Under the pieces are notes generated by a model. The model was not told where the DNA came from and did not search any database. It worked only from the letters and a program-made list of their open reading frames with translations. DNA of 64,000 bases, from the NCBI GenBank assembly GCA_905221605.1, contig CAJNDS010002238.1, positions 186,001-250,000 of the forward strand. The letters are read 5' to 3'. Of this stretch, positions 1 through 11,500 are shown one piece after another. The number at the start of each line of letters is the position of its first letter. Positions within the stretch are counted from its first letter, which is position 1. A program made the position numbers and the translations under genes. The stretch is from Symbiodinium natans (Eukaryota; Sar; Dinophyceae; Suessiales; Symbiodiniaceae).

Positions 1-3000
1 TCTTTCCTTCATCGCGCAAGCATGGCCAGGAGAGGCTGGTGCATAGTTCGCACTGCCTCGTATCTGCACGTCGAAGTCGAGAGACAGATCTGACGCGATG
101 CCCAGGGGCCCCAATCCTTGTGACTGGTAATTGCGCTATTGAAGATTCAGAGGAGTCAGGCTCCCGAAGCGGTCCCAAAGAAGTGCAGGCGCGAATGCTT
201 CGCAAACGCTTGGTGGAGCCTTTGTTCATGCTCCGCGGACCCTTTACGTTGCGAGCGATGTGTACAGGCCTTGGTGACGATTTCGGTCGCCTCTTCCACC
301 CAGCAAATTTGTTTGTCCCCCAAGCTCTTTAAATGGGAGCCCTTCTGCTACGCATTCGGGCAAATACTACCTTAACAAACCCAGGCCCGAAAGCGTACCG
401 CATTCCAATCTTTCGGGATCGGTGAGGATCGAATCTTTGAAGAGCTTGAGCTTTATCTGCGCGAAAATGTTACGTTGACATGTTGACTTGCTTTACTTCG
501 TTTGTTTCGTTCCCTATTCGATCACCTTGGTCACTGAGGCCATTGCGAAAGCGGCAAAGAAAGGCCAAGGGAGCCAGGACGTGCATGGCTCATCACGCGC
601 AAGATGCACATCAAGTTTGAAAGGGCCCTGAAACATGGACTCAGCCAGTGATCTGCTCCACCAGGACTGCGGATATTGCGGATGCTTTGCAGCTCTTCAG
701 CTATTGGTTGGAGACAGGACCTCAAGCCCTAAACCTTCAGCCCCAAACCCCATACATCGAGCAGTGTATGAAGGCAAAGAAAAAACCTTACCAATTCTGC
801 TGGCAGAAACGCGCGAGGAGACACGTCAGCATCGAAGGCTGAGGGCTGCCACCAAGTCGGCCCACAAAGAAAGTGCGAATCAAGGGCGATTCATCGGCGC
901 GTCGGGGTTCGGGCATGGGTTTGCTCATCTCCCTGATATTTCCATGCAGGTTGGCCTGTACTGTAGCCGCTTAGACCATGTTCTGCCGTATAGCCGCTTG
1001 AAACCGAAGTCAAACAGGATGCCTCAAGCAAGCGCGGCTTGATGTAAATCTGATTGTGTGCCTCCATATGTGCGCCGTGTTTTCCGTTGCAGCTTTGTAG
1101 ATACAAGGCTTTCATGTGTCCTTGATCTCATTTGCATGCATCGCTTTGTTGCCTCTTGTAGGCTACGCCCGTGATCTTTTTTCATCATTTTTTGTGGATG
1201 CATGCGTTTACAAGCCTTTAAGGTTATCGGTCGAGTCGGCACGGCCCCGGGGACTTGTAGAGCTGGTGACAGAGCAATGGCGTGCAGGGGTGTCTTTGGT
1301 ATCGGAGGGTCTTTTCTTGAAACGTGGATGGGCAAATAGCTTGCGCTGCTAGATGAAAGCAGGGATGCTCTTGAATAGCTGTTTGCCCACAGATTGATCC
1401 TGATTGTCGCCGTTTTCATCGTTCGTGAGGGGGCGTTTGCTCGTATGGCAGGTGTTGTATGCGTTTCATCCGCCAAAACGAAATGACAGACTTTAGCCTT
1501 GATGTGATATAGATTTCGGGAGGGCAACTCATACATTTGGATGTGAATAAGTGATGGCTTTGAAGCCTTTGCGTTAAACGAAGCGTGTGGCTGTGCAATA
1601 CCAACTTCGATCGTGTTCTTCGTGTGGGATACGGTTTTGGCATATGTCGGAGTCTAGGTCTTGTCGTTTCACGCATTTTGAAGCCCCTATTCGTACTTCA
1701 AGAAGAGGAGAGTGTCTGTGCAATCATGCACGCTAGCTCTTCAGGAGTTGTCGGTAAAGAAAAAACCCATGGGATAACAAACGGTTCTACGGGCTTTTCG
1801 GTCTGATCAATCGAGCGCTAGCTGTCGCGGCTCACAAGCACATTGCAAGTTTCTTCGTGTGGACTTTGGTTTTGGCATATTAACTGGCTTGCCGTTTCCT
1901 ATATGATTCTGAATGTTCTACACTCGACTTGTCATGATGAGAGCCAGCTGTTACATTTTCAAGAATGCATAAGCTTACCGCTCTTACATCATGAGCTTAT
2001 GACTAGACAACAAGATCAAAGACAGAAGGGGTCTTTGTTCTGGTCAAGTTTGTGGGCCAGGGATTTGTCGGAATACGATTGTACTTGAGGGATGTGTTCT
2101 CAGAGGGTTTCTAAACTGCTGTCGCTTGTGTCCTGTGATGGCGAGCACACCGCGTTCGCTCGCAGGAGCGCCTGTTGGGGTAGACTCTTCGAGCGTTTGC
2201 AAGTGTGTTTGAAAAGCCACCCGAGCCTTTGCCGTAAGTATACCGTAAGCCGTAAGCGCTGCTGTATGACCTGGGTATGCAGTGCTTCCTTGCGCGCCAT
2301 ATGGAGAGGATTCATGAACGGCCAGCAATGTTTCCCCGCCAATGCCTGAGCCTTAGCCCAAAGATTGACGAACTTGAACCCACTGTGTTCAAGCTCAACA
2401 CAGGTCTGAGAGTATCGGCAATCGGGATTTGTCGGGGTGCGGAAGCGCGCTGTGCGGAGCCTCATATCTTCACGGCAGGCCATCCTGATGCCTCCGAACT
2501 GCGGCGTGATGGCAGGGTGCTGGGATGTGCTATGGCTGCTATGACGTGCTGAAGCTTTCCGCGTGTTTTGTGCCGTGGTTTTGAGAGCTCCCAGGCTGCT
2601 GCTCCTTGGCCAGCGCAGCGCGCGCTCTACCAGGCAGGTTCTTTCAGTTGCCTGGATTGCGAACTACCATGCGTTGCCTGCTAAATTATAGCAGTCAGTT
2701 GACCTGCAAACCAGCCCGACAACAACGGAAAGCGCAGTGCTGCAATCGTGAGACTCTCAAGGGCTGCAAATGAGACACCAAAAAGTGGCCCAAGGGCATC
2801 TGGTGATGCTGACAATTCCTGATGCCGGGATGCGGAAACCGCAAAACCAAAATGGTAAATACCAAAAACCAAGTGCCCCAAAACCACGGGACACACACGA
2901 TCACGCTGAAATGGGGCCCGAGCATACGTCAGCAAATCCGACCTGCACTGGTGTTCCCCCCCCCTGCACCCGGTGGCCAAGAAGCCACCGCAGTATACTT

Positions 3001-3818
3001 TTTTCACCATGCAAGGATTAGAACCAAAACTGACAATCACGGGTGCATCCCACCCCCAAGAGCAGTCCCAGCCTTCTTGGTCCACAGGCATCTGCTTGCA
3101 GGTTGGGCATCGATTTAAAGCTGAGTAGAGTTGTGTGTGTTAACGTAGTTTCAAGCTGAAGTTCAAGGCGCTTCTCGCGCGTGGCTGCGTCAGGACAGCA
3201 GATCCTTGGCCTGCTCACAGCGACCACAGCAGCCGCAGCCCCGACCAGTGCCGGCCAATCAGTCCTGCCTGTATGTTTTGGAGTATGTTTGGGTCGGACA
3301 CGAGTCATCCGCTTCGAGAATCTGAGCATCGCCAGGTTCCAGCCCGTTCGGCTCCAACGGTTCCAACCTCTTCGGACATCGCCTTTGCAGTCCTATGCGT
3401 GCCTTACTTACGCATACTTACGCATTCCGATGTGCATGCATGACGATATGTGACGATGTGGGGCCTTCGAGATGCGATGTCCCTGCTCCAGATTCCGAGG
3501 ACTGCACCAACCCAACGATTCTTGCAGGCGGCACTTGACTCTCAACACCTCGTCACACTTTGCCACACTTCTTGGAACCCGATGCGCAGGTTAAGCACCT
3601 TTCAGCTCCGAGTGTGCCGGTACGAAGGCCAGCTGACAGGCCCCTCGACGACAATCTTGCTTGCTGCATCCCAGTGGCAGGATGCCCAACGTTGCCTACA
3701 CTGTCTCCCAACCCCTGGCACCAGCCTCAGCAGCTGCCTTGTTCATTGTGTCTCTCGTGGTGCAACATGTATGTGCGTGTGTGCGTGCGCGTGTGCGTGT
3801 GCGCGTAAGTGCGTGCGT

Positions 3819-3861
<43 letters not shown>

Positions 3862-6050
3862 TGTCTGTGTGTGATGCCAGGTCGTGGTGGGCGTCAGCTC
3901 CACACCACAGGCCATCCAGGCATGTGGTCGAATCTGCTCAGACCTCACAGGTCTCTCCATCTTGCGCAGCACAGGAGCGGCGAGCTCCTGCCTCGTCCCC
4001 CGTCTCCAGCAACGAGCCTATACAGCAAAACTTCAAAGGTATGCGGTTCCCCTGCTTTCCTTTCACACGCCGCCTGATGTCCACAAGGCCTGCCGACGTC
4101 AGAGCTGCAACCCGAAGCGGCCGTCAAGCGAGCTGCGGCATCCTGTGATCCGACGCCCTCGGACTTAAGTCTCAAGGCCTGAAGCGGTTGGGGGGGGGTT
4201 AAATGTCGGTTTCAAGGGTTCGGATTCGGATACTTTGCGTCTTACAGTCTTACAATGCAAAGCCTGGCCTGGATATGAGAATCATTGAGAGTCCCATGAG
4301 GACTTCTTCTGCCTTGAGCCCTGTGCCAGGATGAGCCTGCGTGCGTGACGCCGAAGGGCAAGCCCACTGCGTTCTCAAGGAGCCATTTCGGGAGATCATG
4401 CCACCGGCTTGGGTATTCAGAGAGTTGTCTGCTGGAGATTGCTGCAGGGACCTGGAAACAACCCCCTCAACGACCTGCCCAAACGAGGACAGTGCACTGG
4501 CTCATTTCTGCCTGAAGTCTGCAGCAGACTCTTTAGCTTAAAAGCTACGACGTGAATGCCTCAGGGCTCCGATGACGACACCACGGGCAGCATCGAAGTG
4601 GCCCAGGCTGGATTGGTGTGGCCGTTTCTGGCTTGAGTACTGCAAATTGCACCCGACGAAAGAACAGCCCTGAACAAGTGTGTCCGGCGCTGTCCAATAC
4701 AAAGGCAGCATCCACAGTTACATCCCGTATCTTACACAGGGCATCAGACATGTTATGCCGGATGCGGACGACAGCTGATGAAGCTTCCATAAGCTTCCTT
4801 TTGCGCATTTTTTACCTCAAGCGGTCTGAGGACATTGCGGCTAGTAGTGGTGACCAGCTGCAGACGATGCTGCAGGCGGGCTTAGAGAGCTGACCATGTG
4901 AAGTATTTCAGTATCCCTAATGGCTGCTGATGCTTGCGAAGACTGGAGTCCACCAGGCCGAGGGCAAAGGACCCACGAGCCCAAAGCAGCCGAAGCAGGT
5001 GCGTATCCTCCTTTTTCTGGACCTTCACAACAGTCTCTAATTTATTCGCAATGACTTGGCGCTGTTTCACAGGCCTGGCCCGACCCACAGCTTGTCGCCT
5101 TAATGGAGCGCTTGCGCAAGGCGGACGGCATGAACTGAGTGCTTTTTTGTCCTGTGGCCTTGAGCCTTTGAGCACAACCCCTCAGGTGGACGACAGGAAC
5201 ATGGAGCAGGTCGGGCTCGCGGGTCATGAATTGAGCCCTGCAACAAGCAGTCCCCAACGAACAAGGCTTGGCGGGTCACTCAGCTCGACCATGTCTTGAA
5301 CCTTCAAAGCATCTGAATCTGTTTCTGCAGGTGTTGAACCCTAAAACTGGAATCCTTTGGGCTGGAAATCTTTCGGGATCAACATGACAATGACGGCTCT
5401 ACTTTGCTCCGCTGTCTTTGAATCTTCGCTTGGGAAGATTGCTACAGGAAGTAGATGTCAGCATCCTAAGCAGGGAACATGGTCGGGAAGGCTTGTGGAC
5501 GCGGGAACTGTGTAACCATCTGCTGAACAGTCAGTGCCTTAAGTCCAGTCCTCGGCAGCGGCCAGCTACAAAAGCCTATGTCATATGTGAACCCTGGTTG
5601 CCTCGCAGCAAGAACCTTTCCAACTCGGAACCGGGCCAGGCACCTACTATCCTGGCCAAAGCCCAGCACTTGCACCAGCAACGCGTCGCGGAGGATCTTT
5701 ACCCTCCCTACCCTCCCCCCCTCGTGTGCTTGCCGCCCACGATGGTTCCAGCAGATTCAGAGTAGTGAAATGGGAATAGGAAAAGTGAGTTTTTGATGCA
5801 TGTAGGGGGAGCTCGTAGGTTGGAACAACATCAGTCCATCCTACTGGCTTAAGCCAGGATTGCACTTCGCGCCAGGCCGAGCAGGGCTACTGCTTTGGCT
5901 GGATGTGGAGGGCCGCTGCGCCGCGCCTGGGCCACTAGCCTCAACAATGGCGAGCGGAAGCACCAAAACCCAATTCCTATTGAGGGTAGAGAAGCTTCGG
6001 ACCGTGCAGGCCGAGCCGAAGGAGTCACGCCGGTTCGCTGCGGCGTGCGC
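1..6050. other. Stretch without a recognisable gene
   Basis: I see no conserved protein motif here in either strand. Open frames up to about 230 codons exist, but they overlap each other on both strands, lack recognisable domains, and the longest runs through a TG microsatellite. Unlike the rest of the window, this stretch has essentially no TTTAGGG/CCCTAAA arrays. Two similar short segments near 1612-1640 and 1855-1880 (shared cttcgtgtgg and ggttttggcatat) hint at an old local duplication. Two minus-strand frames (4545-4808 and 4882-5175) look mildly protein-like, but I could not join them into a gene. Confidence 0.5.
3765..3862. repeat. (TG)n microsatellite
   Basis: Alternating TG/CG dinucleotides become a pure GT run at about 3820-3860. 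Such tracts can adopt Z-DNA. The frames running through it (Cys/Val or His/Thr repeats) are spurious. Confidence 0.95.
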
Positions 6051-6092
6051 AACAAGTTTGATGAGGAGATTCAGGTGCAGCACGCCAGCTCT

Positions 6093-6290
6093 GGCTCTGT
6101 CTATCTCTCTCTGTTTCTCTGTCTCTCTCTGCTTCTCTCCGTCTGTCTGTCTCTCTCGCTCTCTCTCTCTGTTTCTCTGTCTGTCTGTCTGTCTCTCTCG
6201 CTCTGTCTCTTTCTCTCTCTCTCTCTCTCTCTGTCTTTTTTTCTTTCTCTCTCTCTCTCTGCCTGCCTGCCTACCTGTCTGTCTGTCTGA
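6093..6290. repeat. CTCT/CTGT pyrimidine microsatellite
   Basis: About 200 bp of interrupted ctct, ctgt and tttc units, all pyrimidine on the plus strand. The minus-strand frame of Arg-Glu and Asp-Arg-Gln repeats is only its translation. Confidence 0.95.
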
Positions 6291-6975
6291 GGCCATAGGC
6301 TTCCTTGTCCTAAACTCCCCGTGACAAAATAATTCCGGAGGATCTGGCATGTAGTATGACGGGGAATTCGGGAAGTTGCTGGAGTACTCCCTTTGAGATT
6401 TGATGCCCGGCCTCGGTACAAAAGCAATAGAGAAGGAGATATTCGCTTTGGGGCTGGCCTCAAGTCTTGAGATATTGAAGCCTGACAGCCTCATCCTTGT
6501 TCGGACTCGGATCGAGCTTCGGGTCTCGGGGTTAGGGCTTCAAGCATTGCTACGGCCCGGTTCAGAAGTCGACTGTTAGGCTTTAGCAAGTACATGCAAC
6601 AACATCGCAAGAATTTTCGCAGGACCTCAAAACCTTAGCACAATGCCGGGCAGGACAGCAAGCTGATCCCCATGAGTAAAGCTTTTACCGCATTGTTGAG
6701 CAGTTGTGTGAAGTGGTTCCGCTGTTCTGTTCATGTTGCGCGTCGCAGTTGTCCAGGCCCTTGCAGAGCTGCGCCGGAGCCAGCGGAGCCAGTAAAAAAA
6801 AGACGAATGCTCTCCTGTCACGTATCAATACGTATCACATGTGGTCACCCTAGGAGCCGGATGCAACCGCAACTGTGTGAGTGACCTTTGTGTGCAGCTG
6901 CTTTGGTCACGGGCTTTGTAACATTGTACCTTACTCAGTGTTACCGTCGTAGTACTGTGACAGAGCTTTCAGGAG

Positions 6976-7440
6976 TTTCTTCCAGTTTGCAATGCTCACG
7001 AAGTATCTTTGTAGCACTTGCTCTGCGGGTTGGAGCGGACATGTTCTGGGATTGACAGGTTGTGATGAGGTCTCCATGTGTAGGGCTCTTCCCTTCAGCC
7101 CGAAGCTCAGGGCTCTTAAGTTCGGTAGCCGCTAGCCAATTCTGGGTTCAAGCACTCGTAGCGACTGCACTGCTCGCCTCGCCGCGGCTCAATGTCTCTA
7201 GAGTCTGTCAGACACTTTATCGGACATGGCTCAGCAATGACCCCCACTGCGTTTTTGGTCCCACGGTTTCTAGGGTTTCGCTTGTAGGCTAAAAGTAAGG
7301 GTTCGCGGGCCACAGGGTTAGGGAACTTGGCTTTGCAGTTTTGTACGTAGCTACAAGGGACAGCAGGCGGCGCTGTCGAAGGCCTTTGCACCGTGGCTGC
7401 AACCACAGAGGGTTTGCATGTGATCGCAGTGGCTTTTCCC
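6976..7440 (+). repeat. Dispersed repeat, copy A (upstream of the oxidase gene)
   Basis: This segment is a diverged direct copy of 18121-18640. Shared blocks in the same order include tgcaatgctcacgaagtat, tcgcctcgccgcggctcaat, the block beginning gtctctagagtctgtcag, and ggctttgcagttttgtacgt. The copies differ by substitutions and small indels. No ORF is conserved between them, so this is a non-coding repeat or a relic of a duplication, not a gene. Together the two copies bracket the oxidase gene in the same orientation. Confidence 0.85.
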
Positions 7441-8540
7441 AAGTAGGACGCAAGCTGTAAGCCTTAAACCCCGAACCCTCTAGCACCCTCCTAGATCGTC
7501 CCAAGTTCGTCGCGATTCCACCGGTCTTGTTGGGGGTGGTTGTGATTTGAGGGGAGGCAGGGAGGGGAGTACGCCCTATACCAGTAGATGGCAGGAAATC
7601 ATGCCAATGCCCGCCTGCAAGTTTGCCAAGTTACTCCACGGCGAATCCAAAAAACTAGGCGCTTGAGGATCGGAGCCCAGCTTGAACTTGTCTGAGCATG
7701 TTAGCTAGGATTTGATGTTGAGAATTGGACCAACTGCCTCGATGCCAGGTGGTTTGGTGCTCAACGGGTGCCGTCGTGGCTTGGGCATGAGAGTAAAGTC
7801 AGGTAACAATCCCGCATGGCTTAGAGCTTTAGGGTTGTTGGCTTTGCGAGTTTGGGGTTTTAGGGAGGACTTCAAAGTTCTGGGTTTGGGTGATCTTAGG
7901 TTTTCAGTGCTGAAGGTTTAACGCTTCGGGCCTAAAACCTTGAGCCCCAGAAATCCCTAGACCCCCCCTAGCACAAGCCTCTTAAGGCTAAGGTTGATAC
8001 TGACGCCCAAGGTCCAGTGTCCTAAGACGGCTCGGAGCGACATAGTGACTGGGTTTCGAAGGAACGGCGTGTTTCAAACTAGCTGCAGTCCCTAGATCAA
8101 GGATACTGTTGTTTAGGGCCGTAGTTTAGGGCCCCGTGTTTTTTGGAACAGCCATTAAAGTAGTTTTACGATAGAAATGCATGCGCCAATTCAATTCCCT
8201 ATCCTTTGAGAGTTCCCGTCAGGGTGCCCTGCGGCCTGCGGAACTTTGTTTGGTGTCCTGTTGCCACAAACGCGCTTTCTGAGACCCTACCTTTCTGGAT
8301 GTGTGTCTATGTCTCTCTATGGTTCGAGTTTTTGCTTGACTCTGGATCCGTTTGGGGGTTGAGGGTTGATCCGCCGGGGTGTGAAAGCAACTTGGTTGTG
8401 TTCGGGGCAAGGTTCGTAGAGTTCTCAGGTGTAACGGAGGACAAAAAATGTTTCCACTGTTGCCGAAACTTTGCGGCTCAAGGGTTGCGGCACCTGCGGC
8501 ATCTGAACCCTGGCCCTGAGCAGCCTACGCAGCCTTTGGC
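7441..8540. other. Intergenic stretch upstream of the oxidase gene
   Basis: No gene is recognised. Short degenerate TTTAGGG-like motifs occur near 7820-7960. The last ~70 bases before the oxidase ATG contain AG dinucleotides after pyrimidine-rich DNA (around 8520 and 8530) that could serve as trans-splice acceptors for the dinoflagellate spliced leader. That role is inferred. Confidence 0.4.
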
Positions 8541-11500
8541 ATGGAGATTCTGCTCGTTGCGAGTCTTCTCTGCACGGCATCGGCCCTGAACGTGATTGTG
8601 GTTGGCGCAGCTTGCGTTTCAAGCTCAAGCGTTGTCCTGTGTCGGTTCTAGCTGTAACCACGAGGACCTTAAACCTACACGACTTGGGTTTGGTAAGTTG
8701 CTTATATAATACCTAGTTGTGTCATTGTTATTCATGTTCCTATTCCTAACCTTGTTACTACCAGCCTTATTCCTATTACGAACCTTATTATTTGCAGCAT
8801 TTGTATTCTGAGTAATATATTGGGTAAATGGGATTTCTGGAGACGAACGCCAGGCAGGGGCTGGCGGCCTGGGTGCTGCGAAGCGCTTGCAAGACACCTT
8901 GGCATAGGGTAACATTTTTGGGTTTAGGGTGTAGGGTTTAGAATGGGTACTTAAACCCAATAAGGAAAATGATGAACATTTTTTATTTCTATCCCAGCCA
9001 TGATCTAGGACAATGGGCACAGCGTCACTTTGCTGGAAGGCAGAGATCGCATAGGCGCGCGACAGGGAGCTGCGTTTGGGCGTCGTGTTTGGGGATGTTT
9101 CCCCAAGCCCTAAACCCTAAACCCTGAACCCTAAACCCTAAACCCTAAACCCTAAGCCCTAAACTCCTAAACCCCTAAACCCTAAACCCTAAACCCCTAA
9201 TAAGTGAAGGGTTGTGAAAAAGCAGCCCTAAACCCTTTTTTCACTGAAAGGGTTTTTTTTGCAAATTTTTATGAGGACTTCGGTGTCTTCGGCTCTGGGA
9301 AGTCTACGGACTCCAGGCTTTAAGGCCTCGAAATGTGAGGCTGCGAGGTTCGGGCGGTAAGGTTTGAGGCTTTCGGGTTTTAGGGGCTGCCTCGCGGCTT
9401 CATGGACTACTTTTTCCATGTCCCTCGGGAGAAAGGGAATTGGGGCTCCACTGAGAGAATCTTGAAGTCAGGGATCCTTCTACGGAGAGTCGCACCATTA
9501 AGTGTTGAGAGTATGTTCATGCAACTCGAGTAAGGTTACTCCTTATCGACTTCAGTACAATGAAGAAATCAACCGCCCACTAAGTACTCAGGCTTCTAAG
9601 TAGACCAAGTACGGTAAGGCACTACCGTGCTTGTACCTACTACGTCCCATGATCCAATCCTTACTTTAAAGTAAACACTGAGGGGTCCACGTGAGCCATA
9701 ATCATGGTATAGTAGTTCCGCCACAAGTAAGCCTACTCTGACTATTCTAGGTTCCCCAGTAGTAGTACCCGTTTGCCCTTGTCATGTTCGGGTTCCCTGA
9801 TTAAAGCTGAATGCCCCGTAACATGGTGCCTTCATGATTCAGGGGAACCCTTGTATTAAGTCCCCTCTCTTACTGCCTTGCAGCCCTACCTCGGAGAGGC
9901 GGACGCACATGGACCAGCAAAGCCACCGGCTTTGCCGTGGACCTGGGGGCCAGTTGGATTCACGGGGCAGGCGGGAGATTGATAATGGTTTCTATTCTGT
10001 TGTTCCAACGTTCCACCGGTTTCAGAAGTGTCTAGGGGCTAGGCACCATTCGAAAGACACTTCCTGACACGAGATCCTTTATTCTGGGGACAGGTATGTT
10101 GAACCGTTGTCCGAAGAAACTTGCTCGGCTTTCAGGGACACAAGAAGCGCCGAAGCCCTCACTTCAAAACCGTAGCATCTCCTGCTGTCTGTATGTTTTC
10201 GAAAGGCTGGCACTTCGGTGCTCTTTGTACCGTGTGGGATGTCTTGGGGGCGGGGGGCAAGAATCCAGAGATCCGGGTTTTTGGGGGGTTCGGCCCCGTG
10301 AGCTAAGATTTACGCTGGGTTTGGGCTTGCAATCATCAGTATCAACTTGGAACATCGAGATGTCGAGCCCTAGGTTGGTTCATTCGCACTGGGGGTGTGG
10401 GGAAGGCCCGACCAATCCGCTGACGCCCTTCGTTACGGAGTTCGGAATTGCCACGCGAGAAAGTGCTGATGAACAGAGATGCCGCACCTGGGTGTATTTT
10501 CAGATGCGGATAGGTTTGAATTTTCGATCTCGTTCAGGGATCAGATTTGATTTGCTGGCGTAGGGCCGGGGCATTGAAACTAAGGTTCGGCCCGAATGCT
10601 ACTGAAACTCAAACACCCTCAATACACATCACACGGCAACATGGTAGCGAGGATGGGAGCTTGAACTACTTGTGGTCACGCACGTACAACAACCGCCTTT
10701 AGTTATAGGCTAATAGGCATGGTAGCCATGCGAAGGCAAGAAATCCTTCGACACCCGAAGGCAGCTCCATGGACTTGGGTTTGGGGGTTTAGGGTTTGGG
10801 GTTTAGGGTTGGGGTTTAGGGTTTAGGGTTTGGGGTTTATTGCTGGGTTTGGGGTCTGCGGTAGGGCATTAGTTGCCTGATGGTGCTGCCTGTTTGGGTC
10901 GACCGCAGGCTGCGTGTTTCTTTCCGGCTCCCAAAGCCCGACAACGTAAAACCCTTTACGCCAAAATGTCCTTACATCCTAAGCCTAGACAAACATATTC
11001 ATGCACAAAAGAATAGTGACACGACCAACAAAACCACAACCCAGCACCGACATCAAAACTCGAAATCCTGAACCTCTAAACCCACCCATGGTGCCGACAG
11101 AGCCGGTTTGAAGCCACCGGAGCCCAGGCTACGACAAGGATGGCTACAAGTACAACAGCCAGAACTTGGCCTCCTTCGACTCGAGCCTCGCTTGTTATTA
11201 GACTGGTGTCGGCAACTTGAAGCACTGATGGTACACGTGAACCTTCTGAACTCTTTGTCAAAAAGAGGCGAATATGCTATTAATGTTTTGGTAGGTTCTG
11301 GTAGGCACGGAAGGCCCTTCCGTTTGAATGTGGCCATTCCCTTGTCATCGTCTGGAGATTCGCACCGAACGAGACGAACGTTGCGAATTCGTGCGACTCC
11401 CATCTTGGAGGGGGGGGAAGGTCCTGCAAACAAACGCCACGCGTCATACAGGTAGGTGGGGGGTTCGGTGCCCAGAGATCCGCTTTTGAACCGCCAAAAC

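Noticed and set aside
3450-4148. A 232-codon plus-strand frame
   Set aside because: It passes through the TG microsatellite, has overlapping rivals in all frames and no recognisable motif.
4545-5175. A minus-strand gene from two protein-like frames (87 and 97 codons)
   Set aside because: I could not join them with plausible splice sites, and no conserved motif was recognised.
5841-6494. A 217-codon minus-strand frame with Asp-Arg-Gln and Arg-Glu repeats
   Set aside because: Its core is the CTCT/CTGT microsatellite, and the ends show no domain.
8466-8486. A relict spliced-leader sequence (tttgcggctcaag) upstream of the oxidase
   Set aside because: Only a short gapped match to the end of the dinoflagellate leader. 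The gene is intron-rich, which argues against a recycled cDNA.
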